The notes below the pieces were generated by a model, which did no database searches, was not told the origin of the DNA, and saw only the letters and a program-made list of their open reading frames with translations. A stretch of 6,006 bases of DNA, taken from the NCBI GenBank assembly GCA_014380965.1, contig JACMIV010000132.1, forward strand, positions 1 to 6,006. The letters run 5' to 3'. The stretch comes from Rhizobiaceae bacterium (GTDB lineage Bacteria; Pseudomonadota; Alphaproteobacteria; Rhizobiales; Rhizobiaceae). Position numbers and translations under genes: made by a program. Of the stretch, positions 1 through 5,217 are shown in pieces; position 1 is the stretch's first letter, and each line of letters starts with the position of its first letter.

Positions 1-153
1 CACATGACGGGGCTCTTCACCGGCCGGCCCGGCGCGCGGCGCTGGCGCCAGACGCTGTCGGACGCCGGCAGCCGGCGCGATGCAGGGCCGGAACTGTTCT
101 TCGAGGCGCTGGCCAATGTCGATCTCGACGCGCCGGTGCGGGCAGCAGCCTGA
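1..153 (+). CDS. dusA: tRNA-dihydrouridine synthase, DusA type (3' end only)
   Basis: The first 50 codons are open from the window edge and end at TGA 151-153, so only the C-terminus is present. DusA enzymes use FMN and NADPH to reduce specific uridines in the tRNA D-loop to dihydrouridine. The visible part opens with HMTGLFTGRPGARRWR and continues to an LFFEALANVD-like end. This closely follows the conserved DusA tail, a His-Met-x-Gly-Leu-Phe segment then Gly-x-Pro-Gly-Ala-Arg and a Trp-Arg. The catalytic Cys and FMN-binding barrel lie outside the window. The stop is only three bases from the stop of the convergent protease gene, leaving no room for a dedicated terminator between them. The assignment rests on the recognised tail; Dus subtypes B or C usually lack this ending. 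Confidence 0.85.
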   Translation, partial: HMTGLFTGRPGARRWRQTLSDAGSRRDAGPELFFEALANVDLDAPVRAAA

Positions 154-156
154 GCG

Positions 157-864
157 TCAATCGGTCAGGGTCAGCCGCTCGCCGCGGAAGTCGAAGGAGG
201 AGAGCGTCCCGAGGAAGCTCATGCCGAGGAGGCTGAGGCCTCCTCCGTCCTGGTCCATGACCGCTGCGTCGACATTCTCACGCTCGATGTCGCCGATCCT
301 GACATGGGCCAGCGTGATCGGGGCCGAGCGCGCTACGCCATTCGCAGTCATGACACGGGAGGTGAAGGCGAGGTTCTCCGTATCGATGCCGATCGCCTGC
401 GCCGCCGTGCGGTCGAGCGCGACGACGGATGCGCCGGTGTCGACGAGGAACTCGATGGGGCGCCCGTTCACTTCCGCCGCGACGTGGAAGTGTTCGTCGT
501 TCTGTCGCATGACCTGGAACTGCGTGCCGTTCGAGCCGGAGACGGCGATGGCGTGGCCGGGGACGAGTTCGGCCATGATGCGGTCGCCGACCTCGCGAAA
601 CTCGCCGCGATAGGCGTAGAGGCCGACGAGGACGATAAAGAGCGTCGCGTAGATCGCGATCGCCTTCAGGGCACCGGAAAAATTCGAGCGGAAGACGAAG
701 ACGAGGCTGGAGGCGCAGGCAAGCGCCCAGACGCCGATGTAAGCGCCCTCGGCAAAATCGCCTTCGTTCATCCCGCCGACCATGCCGTCGTCGTTGAGCA
801 TCAGGACGCCGACGATGATTGCGATCGCGGCGAGGACAATGAGAAGCAAGCCGTTGCCGCGCAT
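157..864 (-). CDS. Membrane-anchored retropepsin-like aspartic protease (TIGR02281-type, clan AA)
   Basis: The protein has 235 residues. Three hydrophobic segments lie at about 5-23, 41-59 and 68-84, followed by a soluble domain from about residue 105. That domain carries the retropepsin active-site motif VDTGAS with catalytic Asp142, and a later hydrophobic-hydrophobic-Gly motif, LLGMSFLG, at 212-219. One such domain per chain implies that the active enzyme is a dimer, as in retroviral proteases. The natural substrate of this bacterial family is not known to me. I chose the ATG at 862-864 although the frame stays open further upstream: it lies 5 bases after the DUF1289 stop, it begins a good membrane segment, and the upstream codons are the out-of-frame shadow of DUF1289. 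A GAGG about 10 bases upstream could serve as ribosome binding site. It is probably co-expressed with the DUF1289 gene and the kinase. Confidence 0.85.
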   Translation of the reverse strand: MRGNGLLLIVLAAIAIIVGVLMLNDDGMVGGMNEGDFAEGAYIGVWALACASSLVFVFRSNFSGALKAIAIYATLFIVLVGLYAYRGEFREVGDRIMAELVPGHAIAVSGSNGTQFQVMRQNDEHFHVAAEVNGRPIEFLVDTGASVVALDRTAAQAIGIDTENLAFTSRVMTANGVARSAPITLAHVRIGDIERENVDAAVMDQDGGGLSLLGMSFLGTLSSFDFRGERLTLTD

Positions 865-869
865 CGCGG

Positions 870-1091
870 TCAGGCCTCGTGCGTCGCGAAGACGGCGAGG
901 CTCATCGCTTGTGGTGGCGCCTCCGAGAGCAGGGCAAGGCGGGCGGGAAGGCCTGATATCACGAGCTTGCGGTGTTCGGGGCTGTAACCCATCCACCCGC
1001 CGATCTCCTCGACGGTGCGTCCGCAGCCGAGGCAGAAGCCGCTCTTCGGCTCGATCACGCAGACTTTGGTGCAGGGACTTTCGATGGTCAT
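870..1091 (-). CDS. DUF1289 family cysteine-rich small protein
   Basis: This 73-residue protein has the DUF1289 layout. Cys7 and Cys11 (C-x3-C) and then Cys20 and Cys23 (FCLGCGR) are followed by an EIGGWMGYSPEHRK stretch resembling the usual 'EI-x2-W' helix. Four closely spaced cysteines suggest binding of an Fe-S cluster or zinc; related proteins are often annotated as putative Fe-S proteins, but no function is established that I can cite. The ATG at 1089-1091 puts the first cysteine at residue 7, as is usual for the family. The same frame is open far upstream through the kinase gene, but that part is arginine- and proline-rich shadow sequence and should not be counted as N-terminus. The ribosome binding site is weak (GGAAG, three bases from the ATG). 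The next gene starts five bases after this stop, so translational coupling is likely. Confidence 0.88.
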   Translation of the reverse strand: MTIESPCTKVCVIEPKSGFCLGCGRTVEEIGGWMGYSPEHRKLVISGLPARLALLSEAPPQAMSLAVFATHEA

Positions 1092-1161
1092 GGGCTTCCA
1101 GATCGTGCCGACGGCGGGCGCCGCGTCTCCGCCACGATGTAAGGATTTCGGTCGAGGCCGC

Positions 1162-1177
1162 AAGCGCGGCGGCGCTT
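1162..1177 (-). terminator. Short hairpin after the kinase stop codon, possible weak terminator or processing site
   Basis: AAGCGC and GCGCTT form a perfect 6-bp stem around a 4-base loop, starting six bases beyond the kinase stop in the 92-base gap before DUF1289. No U-run follows in either direction, so it is not a classical intrinsic terminator. It could reduce read-through or stabilise the upstream mRNA end. In DNA this GC-rich it may also be chance. Confidence 0.25.
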
Positions 1178-1183
1178 CCCGGC

Positions 1184-2689
1184 TCACGCCACCTCGTTGA
1201 AGGCCGGCATCACTTCGAGCACCCGGGCGTGCGGGAAGACGGCGATCGCCTCCGTTCCCTCGCCGAGGCGAGAGGTCAGCACGAGCTCGCCGTCGTGGAT
1301 GGCGACGAGGGCCTGGACGATCGGCAGGCCGAGGCCGGTGCCCTGTTCGGCGCTCTTGATGGCGTTCGATCCCTGGCCGAATGAAGAGAGGACGAGGGCG
1401 ATCTCGTCTTCGGGAATGCCCGGACCGTCGTCCCGCACGGAGACGTATTGGCCGCCGCCGGCCGTCCAGCCGACCCGGACGACGATCGTGCCGCCGCGCG
1501 GCGTGAACTTCACGGCGTTCGACAGAAGATTCAGGATCACCTGGCGCAGCGCCCGTTCGTCGGCCCAGAGCTGGGGCAGCTCCGGCTCCAGCTGGATCTT
1601 CAGCGCGATCCCCTTCGCCTCGCTCTTCAGCTGCACGAAGCCGAGGCAGTCGCGCGCGATCTGCGGCAGCTCGACCGCCTCCTCGTTCAGCGCATAACGC
1701 CCGGCCTCGACGCGCGAGAGGTCGAGGATCTCGTTGATGAGGTCGAGGAGATGCTGGCCCGAGACGTGGATGTCGTTGACGTATTCCTTGTACGTCGCGT
1801 TGCCGACCGGGCCGAGGATTTCGTTCGAGATCACCTCGGAAAAGCCGAGGATCGCATTGAGCGGCGTGCGCAGCTCGTGGCTCATCGTGGCGAGGAAGCG
1901 GGACTTGGCCATGTTGGCGTCCTCCGCCCGCCGCCGCGCCTCGTCGGAGGCGATGCGCGCGGTCTCGAGCTCGGCGATGAGCTCGTCCTTCTCGGCCTGG
2001 TGCCGCATGCGTTCGATCGTCGTGCGGCGAAGATGTTCGGCGACGATCGCAAACAGCGGGATCGAACCTAGGACGATCGCCGGCATCGCGAAGGAGAGGG
2101 GCTCGGGCTCGGCGGCGATGCGGGCGGCGAGCACCGCAGCGAGCGGCACGAAGGCGACGGCGACGACGCCCCGGAGCGTCGAGGAAATCATCGCCGTCAG
2201 CGCGACGGCAAGGAGGAGGACGGAGAACTGGAAGATCTCGAAGCGTAGATGTCCGCAGGCGTCGCAGCCGAGGCTTGCAAGAAGCGCCCAGCCGAGGCCG
2301 GCTGCGCCGTGGCCGAAGAGGAAGACGCGGCGCCAGCGCAAGGCGTCGGAGCGCTCGTCCGCTCGGCCATGGAACTGTCTGACGATGGCGAAGAGGAGGC
2401 CGTAGCCCAAAAGCGAGACGGCAGCCCAGGCCAGCGCCGTCACCCACCCCGAGAAGACGGAGATGCCGAAGCCGGTGAGGAGGATCGGCAGCGGCAGGGC
2501 GACGGCGGCCGACCGCAACACCTCCGCATGCTGGACGAGGAGCTCGCGCGCAAACAGCGGCGACAACCCCCGCGGCGTCACCAGCCGCTCGCGCGCAGTG
2601 CGTAGCGTCTTCGAGAGCTCGGCGTCGCGGACGGGACGACGGCCCCCGGCCATCGTCTTGTCGTAACTGGGTGGGGCTGCGACGGACAT
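1184..2689 (-). CDS. Membrane sensor histidine kinase, PdhS/DivJ/PleC-like
   Basis: This 501-residue protein probably autophosphorylates on His271 and passes the phosphate to a response regulator that is not in this window. The N-terminal half has about six hydrophobic segments (roughly 58-79, 82-103, 121-140, 151-169, 173-191 and 200-218). A charged, probably coiled-coil linker follows at about 221-262. The H-box ATMSHELRTPLNAILGFSEV (267-286) is followed by an N-box with Asn387 and Asn391, a G1 box DDGPGIP (420-426), an F-box SSFGQG (435-440) and a G2 box GTGLGLP (450-456). All core residues are present, so the kinase should be active. The H-box matches the alphaproteobacterial PdhS/DivJ/PleC kinases that act on DivK and PleD in cell-cycle control, and six N-terminal helices without an evident PAS domain recall DivJ; this link is inference. 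The ATG at 2687-2689 is the first in frame (a stop lies at 2735-2737), but no clear Shine-Dalgarno precedes it. Met13 is an alternative start, also without one. Confidence 0.9.
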   Translation of the reverse strand: MSVAAPPSYDKTMAGGRRPVRDAELSKTLRTARERLVTPRGLSPLFARELLVQHAEVLRSAAVALPLPILLTGFGISVFSGWVTALAWAAVSLLGYGLLFAIVRQFHGRADERSDALRWRRVFLFGHGAAGLGWALLASLGCDACGHLRFEIFQFSVLLLAVALTAMISSTLRGVVAVAFVPLAAVLAARIAAEPEPLSFAMPAIVLGSIPLFAIVAEHLRRTTIERMRHQAEKDELIAELETARIASDEARRRAEDANMAKSRFLATMSHELRTPLNAILGFSEVISNEILGPVGNATYKEYVNDIHVSGQHLLDLINEILDLSRVEAGRYALNEEAVELPQIARDCLGFVQLKSEAKGIALKIQLEPELPQLWADERALRQVILNLLSNAVKFTPRGGTIVVRVGWTAGGGQYVSVRDDGPGIPEDEIALVLSSFGQGSNAIKSAEQGTGLGLPIVQALVAIHDGELVLTSRLGEGTEAIAVFPHARVLEVMPAFNEVA

Positions 2690-2979
2690 GGGAAGGGGTT
2701 CGATCGATCCGCGACGGATGGAGGAAAAGCATCTTCATCCTCTTTCCGAAAGCTTAAAAAAATACCTTAAGCAAAAGCGAAAATTAGCCTTGATGCGCAG
2801 GGATTTGCGGTTGCCTGCCCAAGGCTGCGACGATCGGCGGACGGGTTTGGACCGGCGGCAGGCCTCGTCCCGATCCTCGGCGGCGAGCGCCCTCTTTCGC
2901 CCTCTCCCGGCATCACGCTACAACCCTCTTCGCAAACCCGCGCGGCTCCGTCGCGGTGATCGGGGCAGGGGACGAGGTC
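2690..2979. promoter_or_regulatory. Divergent intergenic region between kinase and glutathione S-transferase genes
   Basis: These 290 bases separate two divergent starts and must hold both promoters unless one gene is leaderless. The segment at about 2741-2790 is strikingly AT-rich compared with the rest of the window and is the likely control region for the kinase. I see no good -35/-10 pair on the minus strand. On the plus strand TACAAC at 2919-2924 could be a -10 for the transferase gene, but its -35 is poor. A plus-strand frame open from 2688 and a minus-strand frame from 3597 cross this stretch; neither looks like a protein. Confidence 0.5.
2752..2772. repeat. AT-rich inverted repeat, candidate operator (GCTTAA-N9-TTAAGC)
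   Basis: Perfect 6-bp arms at 2752-2757 and 2767-2772 are separated by nine AT-rich bases, inside the most AT-rich patch of the window and 63 bases upstream of the kinase start. It also contains two TTAA tetramers nine bases apart. The CtrA box is TTAA-N7-TTAA, so the spacing is wrong by two. It may be a regulator binding site; the arms are too weak for a strong RNA hairpin. Confidence 0.35.
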
Positions 2980-3591
2980 ATGAAACTGTTCGATGGAGGC
3001 CTCGCGCCAAATCCCCGCCGTGTCCGGGTCTTCCTCGCCGAGAAGGGAATCGACGTGGTGCTGGAGCCGGTCGACATGGCGGGCTTCGGTCACAAGGACG
3101 AACCGGTGACCGCCCGCAACCCGTTCCAGCGGCTCCCGGTTCTCGAACTCGATGACGGGCGCTGCCTCACCGAATCGGTCGCCATCTGCCGCTATTTCGA
3201 GGAGCTCCATCCCGAGCCGCCGCTCTTCGGCATCAGCGCCTTCGAACGCGCCAAGGTGGAGGAGTGGAACCGGCGGTTGGAGCTCTACCTCCTCGCGGCC
3301 GTCGCCGCCGCCTTCCGCCATCTCCATCCCGCGATGAAGGAATGGGAAGTTCCGCAGGTTGCCGAATGGGGCGAGGCGAACAAGCCGAAGGCGCTCTCCT
3401 TCCTCGCGATCTTCGACGCGCATCTCGCCGACCACCGCTATGCCGCGGGCGACGGCTATTCGATCGCCGACATCACCGGCATGATCGGGATCGATTTCAT
3501 GAAGCCGGCGCGGATCGTCCTGCCGGAGGGGCTGTCGAACGTGCGCCGCTGGTATGGCGAGGTCTCCGCCCGGCCGAGCGCGAAGGCCTGA
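2980..3591 (+). CDS. Glutathione S-transferase family protein
   Basis: This 203-residue protein has the length of a cytosolic glutathione S-transferase, which conjugates glutathione to electrophiles or uses it for thiol transfer or reduction. The N-terminal thioredoxin-like domain (1-75) begins MKLFDGG and has APNPRRVRVFLAEKG at 9-23. It contains the cis-proline motif NPFQRLPVLELDDG (47-60, cis-Pro53) and the glutathione-contacting Glu65-Ser66 in LTESVAICRYFEE. The helical C-terminal domain includes YAAGDGYSIADITGM (154-168), where Ser161 to Asp164 is the conserved N-capping box. The first helix has Asn11 near the usual catalytic Ser/Cys/Tyr position, and I cannot name the class or substrate. 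I prefer the ATG at 2980 to an in-frame GTG at 2956: AGGGG sits eight bases upstream of it and the family N-terminus begins there. It is divergent from the kinase, and the Lrp gene follows 80 bases later on the same strand. Confidence 0.9.
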   Translation: MKLFDGGLAPNPRRVRVFLAEKGIDVVLEPVDMAGFGHKDEPVTARNPFQRLPVLELDDGRCLTESVAICRYFEELHPEPPLFGISAFERAKVEEWNRRLELYLLAAVAAAFRHLHPAMKEWEVPQVAEWGEANKPKALSFLAIFDAHLADHRYAAGDGYSIADITGMIGIDFMKPARIVLPEGLSNVRRWYGEVSARPSAKA

Positions 3592-3612
3592 CGGCACGGG
3601 CCTTCAGAATCG

Positions 3613-3640
3613 CTGACGCCGCCGCCCGAGCTGCTATAAG
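3613..3640 (+). promoter_or_regulatory. Candidate sigma70-type promoter for the Lrp/AsnC gene
   Basis: CTGACG (3613-3618) and TATAAG (3635-3640) are separated by 16 bases in the 80-base gap after the transferase gene, and resemble the alphaproteobacterial housekeeping -35 and -10. Transcription would begin near 3647, giving a leader of about 25 bases that includes GGAGA (3656-3660), the likely ribosome binding site. Co-transcription with the transferase remains possible, as no terminator is visible between them. Confidence 0.45.
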
Positions 3641-3671
3641 GACGGGCGAAGGCGTGGAGAAGACAGCGACG

Positions 3672-4157
3672 ATGGACCGGCTCGACAAGAAGATTTTGAG
3701 GCTTCTCCAGGAGGATGCGACGCTTGCCGTCGCCGACGTCGCCAAGCGCGTCGGCCTGTCGACCACGCCGTGCTGGCGGCGGATCCAGAAGCTCGAGGAG
3801 GAAGGCGTCATCCGCGGCCGCGTCGCCGTGCTCGACCCGACCAAGATCAACCTGCGCGTCACGGTCTTCGTGTCGATCCGGACCAACTCCCATTCGAACG
3901 AATGGCTGAAGCGTTTCTCCGAGGTCGTCGGCGATTTTCCGGAGGTCGTCGAGTTCTACCGCATGAGCGGCGACGTCGACTACCTCCTGCGCGTCGTCGT
4001 GCCGGACATCGCTGCCTACGACGCCTTCTACAAGCGATTGATCGCCCGGATCGAAATCCGCGACGTGTCGTCTTCCTTCGCCATGGAGCAGATCAAGTAC
4101 ACGACCGAAATGCCGCTCGACTACATCGCCTTCGACAAGGAGCCGCGGGAGGCGTGA
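3672..4157 (+). CDS. Lrp/AsnC family transcriptional regulator
   Basis: The 161 residues match the usual length of Lrp/AsnC feast-or-famine regulators, which bind DNA as dimers or octamers and respond to amino acids. The N-terminal winged helix-turn-helix begins MDRLDKKILRLLQEDATLAV and has the recognition region RVGLSTTPCWRRIQKLEEEG at 26-45. After the wing (IRGRVAVLDPTKINL), a RAM ligand-binding domain spans about 62-150. It includes the family's VVEFYRMSGDVDYLLRVVV segment (92-110), whose Gly-Asp-x-Asp-Tyr turn is at the oligomer interface where effectors bind. The ATG at 3672 is preceded by GGAGA 11 bases upstream; the frame continues upstream as shadow of the transferase gene and is not part of this protein. 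The ligand cannot be read from the sequence. Regulators of this family often control themselves and adjacent amino-acid genes, so the convergent dehydrogenase or the permease could be targets, but no matching site was established. Confidence 0.93.
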   Translation: MDRLDKKILRLLQEDATLAVADVAKRVGLSTTPCWRRIQKLEEEGVIRGRVAVLDPTKINLRVTVFVSIRTNSHSNEWLKRFSEVVGDFPEVVEFYRMSGDVDYLLRVVVPDIAAYDAFYKRLIARIEIRDVSSSFAMEQIKYTTEMPLDYIAFDKEPREA

Positions 4158-4164
4158 GCCTCCC
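4147..4164. terminator. Hairpin at the junction of the convergent Lrp and dehydrogenase genes
   Basis: GGGAGGC and GCCTCCC form a perfect 7-bp GC-rich stem with a 4-base loop, GTGA, that contains the Lrp stop codon TGA (4155-4157). It lies 18 bases past the dehydrogenase stop on the other strand, so it could act in both directions. No T-run follows on either strand, so termination would be weak or Rho-assisted. Confidence 0.4.
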
Positions 4165-4182
4165 AGCCTCCATCGTTCCGCC

Positions 4183-5052
4183 TCAGCGCTCCAGCCGCGC
4201 CAGCAAGGACGAGGTGTCCCAGCGCTTGCCGCCCATCGTCTCGATCTCGGCATAGAACTGGTCGATCAGCGCGGTGACGGGAAGCGAGGCGCCGTTGCGG
4301 GCCGCCTCGTCGAGGCAGATGCCGAGGTCCTTGCGCATCCACTCGACGGCAAAACCGAAATCGTATTTGCCGGCATCCATCGTCTTGTGGCGGTTCTCCA
4401 TCTGCCAGGAGCCGGCGGCACCCTTCGAGATGACGTCGACGACGCCCGGGATGTCGAGGCCAGCCTTCTTGCCGAAGGCGATCGCCTCGGAAAGACCCTG
4501 CACGAGACCGGCGATGCAGATCTGGTTCATCATCTTTGTGAGCTGGCCGGAGCCCGCCGGACCCATCAGCCCGACCATCCTGGCATAGGCGGAGATCACC
4601 GGCTGTGCGGCATCGAAGGCTGCCGCCTCGCCGCCGACCATGACGGTGAGCGCGCCGTTCTCGGCGCCGGCTTGACCGCCGGAGACGGGCGCGTCGAGAA
4701 AGTGGAGGCCTTTCTCGCGCGCCGCCGCATCGAGCTCGCGGGCGAGGAGGGCAGAGGCGGTGGTGTAGTCGATGAGGGTCGCGCCGGGCGCCATGCCGGC
4801 GAAGGCGCCGTCCGCGCCGAGGATGACGGAGCGCACGTCGGCGTCGTTGCCGACGCAGGAGAAGACGAAGTCCGCCCCCTCGGCTGCCTCGCGCGGGGTG
4901 CGGGCCGCGGTGCCGGAGAAGGCTTCGGCCCAAGCTTCCGCCTTGGCGAAAGTGCGGTTGTAGACAGTGACGTCGTGTCCGCCCTTCATCTTCAGATGTC
5001 CGGCCATCGGGTAGCCCATGACCCCGAGCCCGATGAATGCGACCTTCGCCAT
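4183..5052 (-). CDS. NAD(P)-dependent beta-hydroxyacid dehydrogenase (3-hydroxyisobutyrate dehydrogenase family)
   Basis: This 289-residue oxidoreductase has the family's usual length. The N-terminal Rossmann domain opens with the dinucleotide motif IGLGVMGYPMAGHL (7-20). After the second strand, VTVYNRT (28-34) has Asn-Arg-Thr where NAD-specific members carry an acidic residue, suggesting NADP(H) preference. The substrate motif FLDAPVSGGQAGAENGAL (118-135) includes Ser124-Gly-Gly. The all-helical C-terminal domain holds the catalytic Lys173 in GSGQLTKMMNQ, with Asn176, and the conserved Lys241-Asp242. Substrates in this family include 3-hydroxyisobutyrate (valine breakdown), tartronate semialdehyde, glyoxylate/succinate semialdehyde and L-serine; the exact one cannot be read here, and the Asn-Arg-Thr motif leans toward a semialdehyde or glyoxylate reductase. 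The ATG at 5050-5052 is set by the Rossmann start and a GGGAA eight bases upstream. The gene converges on Lrp with 25 bases between stops. Confidence 0.9.
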   Translation of the reverse strand: MAKVAFIGLGVMGYPMAGHLKMKGGHDVTVYNRTFAKAEAWAEAFSGTAARTPREAAEGADFVFSCVGNDADVRSVILGADGAFAGMAPGATLIDYTTASALLARELDAAAREKGLHFLDAPVSGGQAGAENGALTVMVGGEAAAFDAAQPVISAYARMVGLMGPAGSGQLTKMMNQICIAGLVQGLSEAIAFGKKAGLDIPGVVDVISKGAAGSWQMENRHKTMDAGKYDFGFAVEWMRKDLGICLDEAARNGASLPVTALIDQFYAEIETMGGKRWDTSSLLARLER

Positions 5053-5217
5053 GATGCCATTTCCCAGTGCCGACCCGGTCGCGGAGTGCAGCCGAATTCC
5101 AATTGTCTGGCCAGACGTAGACGGCTTTGCCAGGCGGTCAATCTTTTTCGGCCGTTAGGGCCGGCGTTAGATGCCGCGAGGCGACAAGAACCGTCGCTCT
5201 GAAGCCAACTCCATTCG
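5053..5217 (-). promoter_or_regulatory. Upstream region of the dehydrogenase gene with candidate promoter
   Basis: This 165-base gap separates the permease stop from the dehydrogenase start. On the minus strand TTGACC (5141-5136) is a good -35; with a 16-base spacer the -10 would be TACGTC (5119-5114), which is poor. The gap also shows a 5-bp hairpin after the permease (arms 5181-5185 and 5193-5197) and another near 5147-5162, neither followed by a U-run on the minus strand. No gene or RNA is evident here. Confidence 0.4.
5105..5116. promoter_or_regulatory. Perfect 12-bp palindrome, candidate operator for the dehydrogenase gene
   Basis: GTCTGGCCAGAC is fully self-complementary and lies 52 bases upstream of the dehydrogenase start, overlapping the predicted -10. 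Its position fits repression by a dimeric regulator. The GTC...GAC symmetry is loosely like GntR-family sites, but I cannot assign the regulator; the neighbouring Lrp protein usually binds more degenerate, AT-rich sites. Confidence 0.4.

Noticed and set aside
304..987. Plus-strand 227-codon frame opposite the protease gene
   Set aside because: It is rich in Asp, Arg and Ala in the pattern of an antisense shadow, and the opposite strand encodes clear membrane segments and the DTGAS active site.
870..2738. A 622-codon minus-strand open frame covering the kinase and ending as DUF1289
   Set aside because: Upstream of 1091 it is arginine- and proline-rich and overlaps the kinase, whose own frame has every expected histidine-kinase motif. 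Long stop-free shadow frames are expected at this GC content; only the DUF1289 end is real.
2754..2770. Full CtrA binding site upstream of the kinase
   Set aside because: The TTAA tetramers are nine bases apart rather than the seven required by the TTAA-N7-TTAA consensus, so it is listed only as an inverted repeat.
2688..3155. Plus-strand 155-codon frame starting in the kinase-transferase gap
   Set aside because: Its second half is a shadow of the transferase gene and the first half is basic low-complexity sequence without a recognisable fold. AGGGG and the family start support the transferase ATG at 2980 instead.
3264..3671. Apparent N-terminal extension of the Lrp regulator to 297 residues
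   Set aside because: The extra 136 codons are an out-of-frame read of the glutathione S-transferase gene and the gap after it; the family begins at the ATG at 3672.
5142..5163. Possible intrinsic terminator after the permease (5-bp stem near a run of five T)
   Set aside because: The T-run precedes the stem on the plus strand and reads as A after the stem on the minus strand, so the orientation is wrong for either transcript.
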